This document shows positions 10,753 through 21,361 of a DNA stretch of 64,000 nucleotides, piece by piece. The position numbers were made by a program, and so were the translations under genes. A model generated the notes under the pieces. That model did not search any database. It saw only the letters and a program-made list of their open reading frames with translations, and was not told the origin of the DNA. Where the stretch lies: contig JAJEKV010000047.1 of the NCBI GenBank assembly GCA_021234155.1, positions 6,105,071-6,169,070 of the forward strand, read 5' to 3'. Position 1 is the first letter of the stretch. Each line of letters begins with the position of its first letter. This DNA is from Isoetes taiwanensis. Lineage: Eukaryota > Streptophyta > Lycopodiopsida > Isoetales > Isoetaceae.

Positions 10753-11397
10753 GTTATCTCTATATTGTTGACTCACGCTTTACCAAACACAATATGCATA
10801 GGTACACAATATGCCTTAACATAATCCATTCATTTGGCATTTGTTGATTTGGCAATTGTTGATTTGGTAACATGTGGAACATTGAATGCATGTGGGATAT
10901 TTGAGCCCATTACTAAAAAAAAGGGTGGACTAGGATTACATCTTGGGCCGGTTATGACACGGCTGGCACATGGCGAAGATTACAAGCCGTGAGCCATAAC
11001 TTTTCAACATCTAATCTCTATCCACACTTATCAATGAAACCAAAAAAACCCTATTTATATATGCGCGATTTTTGTGATATATGCATGTGGGATATTGCTA
11101 ACTTTGTGTTAGGGTTGTGCTAACGCATACCAAGCAATTGGTCTCATAATATGGTTCAACCTATACGGTTTACATTTGCAAAAATATTGAGGTGGGTGGA
11201 TCGGCTCCCGAGGTGTGAAATCTTATGCATGGATACATCCCTTTCCTCTTCTGCCTAATTCCCAAAACAAAATCGTATGCATGCAAACATCCCTTTTATT
11301 CCCAAAATTCTGCCCTGCAGCTTCATTCCGTCCCCATCGTCTATTCCGCCATCTCCTTCACTCCTTCCCCATTCCGTCCATCTCCTTCACTTCCGCC

Positions 11398-11720
11398 ATG
11401 GCCAAGTTCAAGACCACACTCGCAGGGAACACTATCCCGACCATTGTGCTGCTCCTCCCCAAAGACCGGGTCCTCCTCTTCCTCCGGAGGATCCGTGTCT
11501 TCCTCCGGAGAATCCGTGTCTTCCTCCGGAGGCCACCCGTTCTGATCGGTGAAGTTCACTCCACCCGGAGGTGGAGAAGCTCATCATGGATCATCAGTAC
11601 CGCCGCGTTCTGCGGGTGATCGAGTGGGTGCATGAGGCTTACCTCGACGAGGAGCGACTCCTCGAAATGAAGATGTATGCCATGGAGGACGACCTTCATA
11701 TAGAGCTGAAGATGGCCTGA
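11398..11720 (+). pseudogene. Small charged ORF of the transposon, frame-shifted
   Basis: An ATG at 11398 in good context (GCCATGGCC) starts MAKFKTTLAGNTIPTIVL. A Ser/Gly- or Pro-rich stretch follows, made by an 18-bp unit (TCTTCCTCCGGAGGATCCGTG-like) repeated three times at about 11475-11532. In another frame (11553-11720) the sequence is clearly codon-like and charged: a HPEVEKLIMDHQYRRVLRVI segment, then WVHEAYLDEERLLEMKMYAM and a C-terminus ending ELKMA before TGA at 11718. The domestic GC content is higher than its surround. No domain is recognised. It could be an accessory gene of the element or a captured host fragment. Confidence 0.4.
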
Positions 11721-12114
11721 AGATCAAGCCTTGTTTTTTGTAATCCCTGGTTTCAATTTTTTTGGTAATAGTCCTTGTGACTATTCTTAATTCAACTTGT
11801 TTTGCAATAGTCCTTGTGACTCCATTTTTTGTAAAGCTTTTTCATTAATGACAGAACTCCTCTTCTCTACAGCTGTTGTGACTATTTTTTTTGCTTTAAC
11901 TGTTCTCTGAGTTTCCACTGTTCTTTTAGTTAACTGAACTATTTCTATCCTTTTCTATATAGATATAAGAAACATGTTTGGTACTTAGTTCAGAGTATTT
12001 TTTTTTAAATGCATCTTGAAGCATCTGAAGCACCTGCCAAAAATTTCTGGATGTTGGTCCAGAAACCTCTTGAACAATACCATCTGCATGAAATGAACAC
12101 TAAACTGTTAGGGT

Positions 12115-12660
12115 GTGTATACCACACCAAACCATGCACCATACCATGCCCCACACTATCATATTCACAAGAACGAGCACATCCCACCACACACCACACC
12201 ATTCACCACACACCCCACCACACACCACACCATTCACCACACACCATACACCATAGACCATACATCAACTATCATATTCACGAGCAGCACATCCCACCAC
12301 ATACCACACCATTCACCACACACCCCCCACCACACACCACCATTCACCACACACATACACCATAGACCATACACCAACTATCATATTCACGGAGCAGGCA
12401 CATCCCACCACACACCACACACCATTCACCACACTCCCCACCACACACCACACCATTCACCACACACCATACACCATACACCAAATGGTGGAGTGTAGAG
12501 CGGTGGTGGAGTGTGGTGGTGGGGGTGGTGGTGTGGTGTGGTGGTGGTGGTGTGTGTAGTGGTGTGTGGTGGTATGATGTGGTGTGGTGGAGTGTGGTGG
12601 GGTGTGGTGGTGTGGTGTTGTGGATTGTGGTGTGGTGTTGTGGGGTGTGGTGTGGTACAA
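12115..12660. repeat. CCA/CAC-rich minisatellite that flips to GGT/GTG at about 12485
   Basis: From 12115 to about 12484 the plus strand is almost pure A/C/T built of CACCACACACCATTCACC-type units. A higher-order unit contains ACTATCATATTCACGAGCA (near 12150, 12267 and 12378). From about 12485 to 12655 the plus strand abruptly becomes GTGGTGGTGT-rich, the complementary composition. The whole tract could fold as a long imperfect hairpin. The long reading frames here (His/Thr/Pro-rich or Val/Trp-rich) are repeat artefacts. Confidence 0.9.
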
Positions 12661-12917
12661 GGTCACAAAATATATCAGTCGAAACAATCAAGTAACTGTT
12701 TTGATTGACCAAAAAGGGTACAAGGCCTCTTTAAATCAGAAATCTTTTTTCTTCAAAAAAAAAAACTTACATAGTCATAAAGTATACTATCAGTAGTATA
12801 CTATTCAGCATAGTGTCATTTACACATTCCTTATGATAGGAAATGTGAACAAAAGATATATATAAGCCTGTTACATAGTTCATCTTGCAAAATCAGATTC
12901 TCAGACTCATGATCAGC

Positions 12918-15900
12918 TCAGAAATCAGAGGACTGCTGGCTGATACGTTCTTTCGGATTGGCATCACAATGCATGACCAAAGCATCTATTAGAAATTGTC
13001 GTCGTGACAGGGCGTATTCATGAGAGAACCATTTAGATGTAATCTGTGACATCCATAAATAAGGTTAGAAATATTTAAAGGAACATGAGATGCAGTACAT
13101 ACAAGGGAAGGCATACAACTTACTTCCATATCTCTACCAGAGACAAGAGCTTCAACATATTTGTGCATAAATCCCATCACATACAACCCACACGATGTTA
13201 AATCGGACTCTTTGTGGCACCTCTACTTGCTGAATCCGATTAACATTATTTCTCTTCATGAAATCGACGCCTCTAGATACTTGGACGATCGATATGGTTA
13301 ACATTTGTGTGTGCGACCTACATATCCACGAAATTTAGCGGATCCAATTAGCGAAGAAAAGCAAAGCAACAACTTAAAGTATTACATACCCTTTGATTGC
13401 TTTCTCGTTCATCGATAATGCGTAAGAGGATTCAAGGCGTGAATTCACAGTGCGGTAGGATCTTGGAATCGAGATGGTGCGGCGTAAAAGCGGCCCAGAC
13501 ACAAAATGGTCATTCTCAAGGATAGGTGCAAGGATATGATGGCATTTAGCTACCACAATCCCCTTCATCCCCGATTTCACTATTTCAATGACATTCAATA
13601 CAGTCCTTGGTTGATTCACCCTTTCTTTTCTTTCTTTGGTAGCTTCTCTAAACCTTATATAGTTGTAAGCGAGGATAAAAAAATTTTTGCTCTTCCACTT
13701 TCGAAAGGCAATGTCTCATACAAGCACTGGATTAGATTAAGATTAACATTAGAGACAAGGAATAGCAACAAATACAGCTTCGGTTACAACCAGGTTATTA
13801 CACGCCATAAAGATCCACTAAGCGGCTACTCATTTTAGAGTTAGTTGCACATAAAATTGCTATGTCGGATGCAACCACTTTAATTTCAGTAATGGACAGG
13901 TTCTTGAATGGCGTGAATTCCATAAGTTTATCCTTGTCATCATTTACATTTGTCGGATCCAAGATGTTAGTGTCATATTAACAATTGATCCATGACAATA
14001 AAGCATAAATTGATACCTTCAATCTCTCGTTTCCGATGGTTTAGACCTTGCAAAAGCGAGTAGAATATAATAAGCTCTTGAAGTATAAGTAAGTCAATGT
14101 TAGTGTCATATTAACAATTGATCCATGACAATAAAGCATAAATTGATACCTTCCAATCTCTGTTTCCGATTGATTTAGACTTGCAAAACGAGTAAAATAT
14201 AATAAGCTCTTGAAGTATAAGTAAGTCAATGTAAGCTAGCAATTACCGTTTTTTCGTGGATGTCCCCGCTCTGGTTTTGCACTCTCTTTTTCCAATTTGT
14301 TTTGCATCGGCTTTGACCATAAATTTAGTCGTTGCCTTGGCTGCAATCTCAAAGGCTTCTTCAACATCATCTAGCTCCTTTGAATCGTCGCAAGTCTCTC
14401 GAAGACAAGAAAGTGCTTCATTCTAATGTTTTGAAAGCAAGACAAAAAAGAAACGTGCACGCCAAAGAACAAGCCTTTTCCTCAACTTGAAAAGCAGCAG
14501 ACTTCGAATTTGTTTTCAATGTAAATCACCAACATCTTCGATAATTTTATCTCGTAAACACGCCAACGTAAGTTTCAAAATACAAAAAAAAAAAAAAAGA
14601 AACCACGAAAAGGAGAGAATTACTTTACGGGCTTTTCGACTAGTTGCTCAATAATAGCGGCTCGGCTTCAGCAGTGGGATCTCTTTTTGGAAAACAACAT
14701 CTGGCATGTAAAATATTGAACATTAGTGAACTCTAACTACAACGGATGCAATCTTAATGTAATCGAAATGTAATCACCCTACCTTCCACATACCCCTCTG
14801 TCTCCAAATCACTGCGATTGCTTATGAGTTGTTGCAATTCTCAAAGGTGATGTAGATGTGGATGGACTTCCAACATCGATAGCGGCGGCATCTTTTGTGC
14901 CGGGTTCAAACAATTGGGATGTCCGAGAATGGTAAATGCAACCCCTTCTCAATAACATTCTTCTTTTCACCTACAACATGAAATTTTGCTATATTGAACT
15001 TAAGCATAGTGCACGCGAAACATGAATTGTTTAGTTTACTGCAGTTTTACTTCTTCCTTTCTTGATACTACCCATGCGCATTGACACAATTGGGTGTCAA
15101 TAAGAAATGTAAACACTTGATTCAGAATCAAGGGGAGATGTAAGAGTAGATAGAAGCAAAATCTGAAGAAAAAACAATCGATGCAAATCAAAAGCAGAAC
15201 AAATGTTAATTACATGCAAGTAGGTTTTTACTACTGGGCAAACATTACTGCGATAATGTAACGACAAAATAGAAGTACATTAGTGTACATAGCTATCACA
15301 ATGTAAAGGAAAACCAAATACTAAATTCAAATGTATTTGAGAACAAAATATTTTATCAATACACCCTATCAAATACATCATTCAAATTGAATGTAAAGGA
15401 AAGTCAAATACCAAATTCATATGCATTTACGATCCTGCGTAAATGCAAAATACACGATCAATGCAATACACCCTATTAATACACCACAGAAAAGGAATTC
15501 GGAAAAAGCACTTCATGGCACATGTAAATGTAAAGTCTGACGAAAGCAAATACATTTCCTCTTTACAGTAAAGACAAAACCACGCCAAATCAAATGTTAA
15601 TACAGTTATGTACATGATGGAAACTAACTACATCTAAGTACACTCAAACTAATTATGTAATCAAAATAGAAATAGATGTACCTTCGGAAGGGATTCCTAA
15701 GCAATGTCGCAGGTCCTCGGACCATGAACAATCATGTACACATGTATTCATCGTTGAAACCCTGAATATAAGACAAAATAGACAATAGTATGACCACAAA
15801 GTGGAGATATTACCATGGTCGAGTCAAGGCAATCATTAAATTTCTTTGCAAGTATTGCTTATATGTGAGAATGAAGCGCTCCGTCTTGCTGCGAGTATGG

Positions 15901-16880
15901 GAGCGGGCTGCAGGCCTATCGGGTCTGATCTTTCCAAATGCTTAGTCATCTTCTTTATTCTATTCTCACAGTTGGAATTACCTTCCAAATCCTTGCTGAT
16001 TTTTTCAATGGCAGCTTCTAATTCTTGCAAATCAGCCTTTAAACAATCAATGGGAATCATTAGAGCATCTAAGTCAGCAATATAACTTGATTTCTCCTCC
16101 TCTAAATGGGATGCCAAAGCCATTTGCACATCAGTTGGCTTCCCGCTTGCTTTTAAACCTGCCATAATGCTGAACTGCTCACATATTTTTGCATCTTTAC
16201 TCTGCACAAGTCTTGTCAAGAAGCTTTTATCACTCTCATGCTTCAACAGTTCAATTTTCATTGTTTTCCTTTTCTCTTTTAAAGTCTGTATTTCATCAAG
16301 CATGGAGGCAGAATCTAATGCTCTTGTTTCCCTCCACCTTTTCATCATTTCCAACTGCTGCCCCAATTCTACCTGAGGCATACATTTAATAGCTTTAACA
16401 TTGGAAGACTTTACTGTAGCTAATTCTGTCAGGTCAGATTCTTTTTGAGAGCCTTTTGAATGAAGACTTGCACTTGCTTTCACCTCATCCCAATCAATGC
16501 TTACTCCTTTGTAATGAAGTGCATATGCTCGGGCAAAATACAATGGAATGTGATGATTTGCAATGTCCCTCCTACAAAAAACGTGCTCATACACAGAAAA
16601 AAAATCTGCCATCCAACCAGGCTTAATCCTGCACTCTTGATAACCCCTAACAGCAGGGGCTTCAGAACCCCAAACATCCTGCACTATTTGCACTAGCCCT
16701 GGAAACATGCTATCAAAATTGTTGCTCCTAAGCTGCCTTGATGCTTACCTTGTCAAACTCGGGCGGCAACACCTCCCGATCTGAAGAAGACCCACTCTTG
16801 AGTTTTTGGTCGGCGGTTCTAGTGGGAGACCTTGGCATGGGCTTTACAGGTTTGTTGCGAGGAGATTTCCTTGGAGATGT
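12918..16880 (-). pseudogene. Multi-exon Ulp1-like (C48) cysteine protease gene of the transposon, degenerate
   Basis: Read on the minus strand. An N-terminal Ser/Lys/Arg/Pro-rich exon ends EVLPPEFDK near 16755. A 290-codon open stretch (16708-15836) contains a region with YFARAYALHYKG followed by a coiled coil (Leu/Lys/Glu-rich, residues about 115-250). Smaller coding-like exons lie near 15765-15680, 14935-14790 and 14420-14250 (donor GTAATT). The C-terminal exons carry a C48 pattern: ENDHFV (His) and RRTISIPRSY, where the catalytic Asp would be Arg (13619-13374); VPQ just upstream of SCGLYVMGFMHKYVEAL near 13200-13150 (oxyanion Gln and catalytic Cys); then SKWFSHEYALSRRQ to a stop at 12918-12920. 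The last intron is GTAAGT (from 13123) to CACAG (to 13044) and keeps frame. Frameshifts near 16740, 15845 and 13195 and the Asp loss suggest decay. Ulp1 domains are known cargo or partners in several plant DNA transposons. Confidence 0.65.
13976..14232. repeat. 123-bp tandem duplication
   Basis: GTTAGTGTCATATTAACAAT begins at 13976 and again at 14099, and the two copies are similar through AAGTATAAGTAAGTCAATGT. It lies in a putative intron of the Ulp1-like gene. Confidence 0.85.
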
Positions 16881-16934
16881 CTTTGTTCCAAGCTGTTTTA
16901 GTCATGATCTCTTCCCAGGTGCTTCACTCTCACG

Positions 16935-17095
16935 AAAATGCAAGCTTTTGGCTATGGAGGTCCTGATCTTAGCTATGGAGGTTCGAATATGGATGTCAAG
17001 CTTTCGGCTATGGAGGTTCGAATATGGATGTCAAGCTTTCGGCTATGGATGTTCGAATATGGATGTCAAGCTTTCGGCTATGGAGGTTCGAGCGG
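16935..17095. repeat. 35-bp tandem repeat near the right end of the element
   Basis: The unit TATGGAGGTTCGAATATGGA plus TGTCAAGCTTTCGGC recurs three to four times. Because the period is 35 bp, the reading frame rotates, which argues against a protein repeat. Subterminal tandem repeats are common in large TIR transposons. Confidence 0.88.
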
Positions 17096-17239
17096 GAGGA
17101 AGGTTGAACAGAGCGCGGGAGGAGAGTTCAAAATTATTTGCCCTATTAATGATTCATTCCAAGAATAATAATTTCTAGGGGGGAGGGATTTCCTTACATT
17201 TTGAATTTGTAAATGTAAAATACGGGCACTTTTTTTGCC

Positions 17240-17264
17240 CACCCTTTCATGCTTCTACCCTGCA
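17240..17264 (-). repeat. Right TIR (with TGCA target duplication) of the 11.4-kb element
   Basis: Reverse complement of 5822-5846. TGCA at 17261-17264 is the right-hand copy of the target duplication. Just inside is GGGCA-ttttttt-TGCCC (17224-17240), a small subterminal hairpin. Confidence 0.88.
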
Positions 17265-17432
17265 CGGTAAGAAGGCGCAGATGATTCAATTACAAATGTT
17301 TTTTCATTATGTTATTTCTGTAATAAGCAGACCAAGCTTGACTTTTGTAAGACACTTATTTCAAGAGACGAAGTACTGTGTTCTTTTTATTTTTGATGTA
17401 CAATGTTCAGTAATTGGTATTTTGCTTGACAG

Positions 17433-17885
17433 CTTAGAGTCGAACAAGATGCTGGACATGTTTTGAACAGATTTCAAGAGGGTCCAATACTTTTTGCCCC
17501 CACTTATAAGTACAAAGTTAACTCAAACCAGTACCTTGGAGAAACCTGGAAACTGGGTGAGAAACAACATTCTCCGGCTTGGTAAGTATCAACAACAGAC
17601 TTTGTTATAAGCCTGGTCCAATGTGATAGGATAATTATTCTTGGATCCTCTTACAGGTGTGACATAATTTTGTGGCATGGAAAGGCCTTAGGAAAGTTTC
17701 ATATGATCGGCAAAATTAAGACTGTTAGATCGTTGCCCTGTAGTGCTACTGAAATTGAGGTTATTAGTGATCACAAACTGGAAAACGTCTTGGGTGATGC
17801 TAAAGCTGGAGGGGAGCTAGCACAGATCCAAGCTGAAAGTAATTTAGAGATACTAGAAGTACGAAATATTGGTTTTTTAATGTGA
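17433..17885 (+). pseudogene. Inositol-polyphosphate 5-phosphatase, two C-terminal exons
   Basis: Exon 17433-17581 follows a TTGACAG acceptor and encodes LRVEQDAGHVLNRFQEGPIL, then FAPTYKYKVNSNQYLGETWK and EKQHSPAW. The intron 17582-17656 (GTAAGT...TTACAG, 75 bp) is phase-correct, splitting the Trp codon, and the next exon gives CDIILWHGK. This is the PTYKY ... RTPAWCDRIL block near the catalytic C-terminus of Mg-dependent 5-phosphatases that act on phosphoinositides. Differences from the family: Arg of CDRIL is Ile, and the SDHRPV block is only weakly represented (EVISDHKLENV). Upstream catalytic exons are not seen before the transposon end at 17264, so this is a truncated gene. Confidence 0.78.
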
Positions 17886-18559
17886 CTTAAAGTCGTGTAG
17901 GATGAAAAATATGGTTTTAGATCTAACTACTATCAAGTTTATTCTCTCTTAGATTGCATCTGAAAACAACAACTATTTCAAATTGCAGATTGATAAAGTT
18001 GCCGTACCATGAGCTTCCTTACGGGGTAAAAGTTCACAAAATGCCTAGAGACACATCTTTCAGCTTTTCGCAACCAATATATTCAGTTAGAAGATTAGTA
18101 ATCAGAGAATCGAGGACATTGGGAGACCGGTCAAATATTTTATTTGAAATAAAAACAAGCAGGAAAGACAAGGAGGAGAAATAAAGAACAAGGAGGAGAA
18201 ATAAAGAAACAGTAGTGGGTTTTGTATTCTTATTTCTGATGTTGATTTGTGTCATCTTAAATATTGTACCAAAATGTGTTGAAATTTGTGCAGCTTGAAG
18301 ACGTCCATTCAGAAGAGCACAATCAAGCTCTGCAGCTTTAAGGTAAATATGACATGAAAAGTATTTTCACAAGCAAGAGCATTAGAGAACATATATTAAA
18401 CTGTTTACGCTCTTTTCTGATCTTCAGAGTTTCATAGAGATGTTGCAGAAAACAAGAATCAATTTCTTTTGACGTTTAATTTACACCATTGTCTTGCTCC
18501 CCATTTTAGTGCAAATAATGGTTTCTAAGTAATGTTAAAATGAAGATTTGGCACAATTG
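17886..18559. other. Region downstream of the 5-phosphatase fragment
   Basis: A frame at about 17990-18184 (LPYHELPYGVKVHKMPRDTS) is codon-like but matches no family I recognise. It could be a further, diverged exon. A 20-bp unit ending GAACAAGGAGGAGAAATAAAG is duplicated near 18170-18207. Confidence 0.35.
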
Positions 18560-19712
18560 TAGCCATTCTAGCGCTTTATGCCATGCAGAACAACAGTCAC
18601 CAGGCAGAGCTATATGATTGGGGACATCAGTCCACATCCGTTCGGCCGGTCGAAATTAGCCCGAGCCCTTCATACATGCGGGGTCAAGGTTTGGGGCCCG
18701 GTCGTCTCTTTGGCGACCTGGAATGACTTGGAGCAGGTGCAGAAGGCATTTTTGGCACGGGCACTTGGGGTGAAACCTTCGTCCCCTATCGGTCTACCAG
18801 CGAAACGGATTCTTGCGCCCAGTGGCGACCCTTGATAGACACATCGTCTATTTTGAGAAAGTGGTTACTATGGGTGATGCTCGGCTCCCAGACTGGCTTA
18901 CTTTGTGGCCATGAGTCCGCGGCGGCTTAGGGCCCTGTTGGAGGGGTAAGAGATCGATGGTTCGCCAGGATGGAACGTCGCGAGAGCCGCAGATGCGTCT
19001 GGTAGCGCAATGTACGACGATCGTGGCGACTGCGGGGAGTACCTAGATGCTTGTTTCTGGGCAAGCTCGGGGACCCCATTGCTCTAGGCAGTCAAAATGG
19101 CCCATTACAAAAGGAGCACATCAACCCCGTGTTAGCCCGGCCCCACGGCTCTACTGCGTTCCCGGTGCCCCAAAAGCGCGGACTCATTGCCTCCATTCCG
19201 ACAGTGCCCACCATCTTCGCATCGAGGCAGGCGGGTGGATTGGGGAGCCCCGCCGGAGGCGGGCTCTGTCGATCTTTGTCAAACGGGTGCCATTGAGGAT
19301 GAGTCTCACACTTTCGAGTTGCCCGGCGTTGTCGGTCCGGGCGGACACGCTCCCTTAGTATGCGGCGGGCGTGCCCTTGCATTTGCCGATGAACACACCG
19401 TCGATGCGTGCCACGGGGTCATACATCCAGAGGTACTTGGACCTGGAGGTCACCTTTGCCCCCACTTTGTCGTCCGTGACGACTAGGCACTCTGGGGGTG
19501 GTGCATGATGTATATATTGGGATGTTTTACGCATTTTATATGATTAGCACAGATTTGTCGGCCAGGGTGATTCTTTGCCCGCAGTTTTTCCTCGAAAACC
19601 CTTCGGTGGGGGTTTTTAATCCGGGCGAGTCATCCTTCTTGCGTTTTTTGTATTGGGTCTCATAGACCGATTGGTCTCCGTGGACGATAAAAGTACCTTC
19701 CTTCCTTCCTTA
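18560..19712 (+). mobile_element. GC-rich LINE 3' half with (CCTT)n tail
   Basis: Translation near 18670-18790 gives VWGPVV...WNDLEQVQKAFLARALGVK, matching the post-RT connection region of LINEs with this VQ-x-xFLRR-x-LGVK motif. Near 19270-19320, DLCQTGAIEDESHTFEL resembles the zinc-finger-like CxxC...H tail of the same proteins. The region is much richer in GC than its flanks and breaks into several frames. The 3' UTR ends ATTGGTCTCCGTGGACGATA followed by a short CCTT microsatellite (19694-19710). The same 3' end, with a different tail, occurs on the minus strand at 33480-33620. Confidence 0.72.
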
Positions 19713-20514
19713 TAAATAAAATGAAGTATACCATTCAATTATTGGGTGAACAGTTTGTTGTATCTTGTTGTATCGATCTTATTAGTCTCCTTAAGCAAAC
19801 AAATAAATTTGACAAACATATACTTAGGGTTTGGCATCAAATAATCCCAAATTTAAAAAACACCTTATGACCATGATTAGCTATAATGTAGTGCGGTTGA
19901 GCAGCATGAAGCATAGAATTCTTTGTAAAATTAGATATTTTATGTACTGGCCATGTTGTGGCCATTGGAATTGGCATGTACATGATATTATAGAGAAAAC
20001 TATTTATTACACCCATTATAGTATATTATATTTGATATCATTTGTATGCATATCCCTACATTTAGTCACACAAATGCATTACATTGTGAGATCATTTCAC
20101 CTCAATTGACCACATGTTTACTGTTGTACGACATCTTCCACAACATTTTTTGGACTATAATCATATTGCACCACTTTGATCCCATTTGTGTATATCATGA
20201 TTTGGTTAGTTTTTCACGTCCGTTGTCCCCCATAAACAAAAAAAAAAAAGGATAGTTTAGAACTTCCAATATCTTGCAATGATGATTTTGTTATAGGTGC
20301 AATGTGCTTTCACACACAACCATCTTGCATATTCTCTCAAATGAATGCACCTACAAAACATATGCAACACCATCCAAATCTTCCACCCCCCATTCCATAC
20401 ACACATACTATAGTTTACACATGCTCGACGTCTATTTCTTTCCATTTTATCCCATTCCAATCCCACTCCATTCCTTCCATCAACTATTGCATCTACCCCT
20501 TTCATGTGTCCACG
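19713..20514. other. AT-rich region, possibly body of a Helitron
   Basis: No gene recognised. It lies directly upstream of the Helitron 3' terminus at 20549 and may be part of that element. I could not identify a 5' TC terminus. Confidence 0.35.
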
Positions 20515-20549
20515 AATAATGCCCGGCATCGCCTGGCACACGTTGCTAG
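20515..20549 (+). mobile_element. Helitron 3' terminus
   Basis: ATGCCCGGC-ATC-GCCTGGC forms a short stem (20521-20527 with 20531-20537, one mismatch), followed 8 nt later by CTAG (20546-20549) and then host T. A subterminal hairpin plus CTRR|T is the diagnostic Helitron 3' end. The end at 31707-31734 is nearly the same sequence, supporting a family. Confidence 0.7.
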
Positions 20550-21361
20550 TACCTTAAGGTCATGACATTATGATTGTGTGCCTTGTTTGGCACTTGAGAC
20601 ATGTTGGTCATTTTTATTTTGAAGATGTCCTAATGTTGGTATTCAAGAGATACATCGCTTAAAAATAGATAGATAGGCATTATTTTTTTGTCATGCCACA
20701 TTGGCAACGTCTATGAGGACATACGATGGACCCCAAGAGACTTGAACATAAGATAAATCTTAATTGCTAATCCAATGGACTAGCCATTAAAACTGAACAA
20801 GGGGGAACTTGCTAGATAGAACTTGCAAGGGATTCCATGGTCTGCCTCATATTTCAGCCCTATGCATTGAGTGAGTTCGAAGGAAAAAAAAAAACAAGCT
20901 TTGGCTCTATGATTTTAGATCATCAAGTTGTTTTGTACATGCGTAGTGCTACCCTAACATTGGTTGTTAACTAGATTATATCTTTATTTCTTCTTTGTCC
21001 CAAGGAATCCACCAATAAAAATCTATCATGGATAGATATATAATGCACTTTTCTTCATTTTTTTAATTCAAGGACGCACTTTTCTTGGATTAGGATGGGA
21101 ATTGATGAAGCTCATGCCCTACTATGAGTATTCATTATGCATGATAATTGATTCGAAATACCGTGATAAAGATCTAACTCTTTTCAGTTGGTTCACTCAC
21201 TACTTCCTTTGCCTCATGCCTGCCCTCCAATTTTTATTTTTCATTTCTTCAGTTTAGGCTGTAGTGTGATTTTGGCCTTAGCCCATCATAGAAACCGAAG
21301 ATATAAGCAACTGTTATTTATTTGCAAACATGATATATTACATGCAAATGAAGAATGCCTG
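20550..21361. other. Intergenic, 3' flank of the receptor kinase gene
   Basis: AT-rich with no recognisable gene. It includes the presumed 3' UTR and polyadenylation region of the minus-strand receptor kinase (just below 21362). Confidence 0.45.

Larger units (their letters stand above)
5826..17260. mobile_element. 11.4-kb TIR DNA transposon carrying a DDE transposase and a Ulp1-like protease
   Basis: The outermost repeats are exact inverted copies: 5822-5846 and 17240-17264. The first and last 4 nt are TGCA on both sides, so the element proper is 5826-17260 (starting GGGTAGAAGCATGAAAGG) with a 4-bp TGCA target duplication. The related MITE at 4064 also starts GGGTA and is flanked by a 4-bp duplication, supporting this boundary. 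Inside are a decayed transposase (plus strand, 6273-9388), a small ORF (about 11398-11720), a multi-exon Ulp1-like gene (minus, 12918 to about 16880) and several tandem repeats. 4-bp duplications are known for Sola-type elements, but superfamily membership is my inference. Both genes are disrupted, so the copy is probably inactive. Confidence 0.82.

Noticed and set aside
12009-12712. Long His/Thr/Pro- and Val/Trp-rich reading frames
   Set aside because: Low-complexity translations of the CCA/GGT minisatellite, with no codon signal or domain.
16938-17168. Glycine/tyrosine-rich FGYGGSNMD repeat protein
   Set aside because: The DNA period is 35 bp, so the frame rotates with each repeat. It is not a protein repeat.
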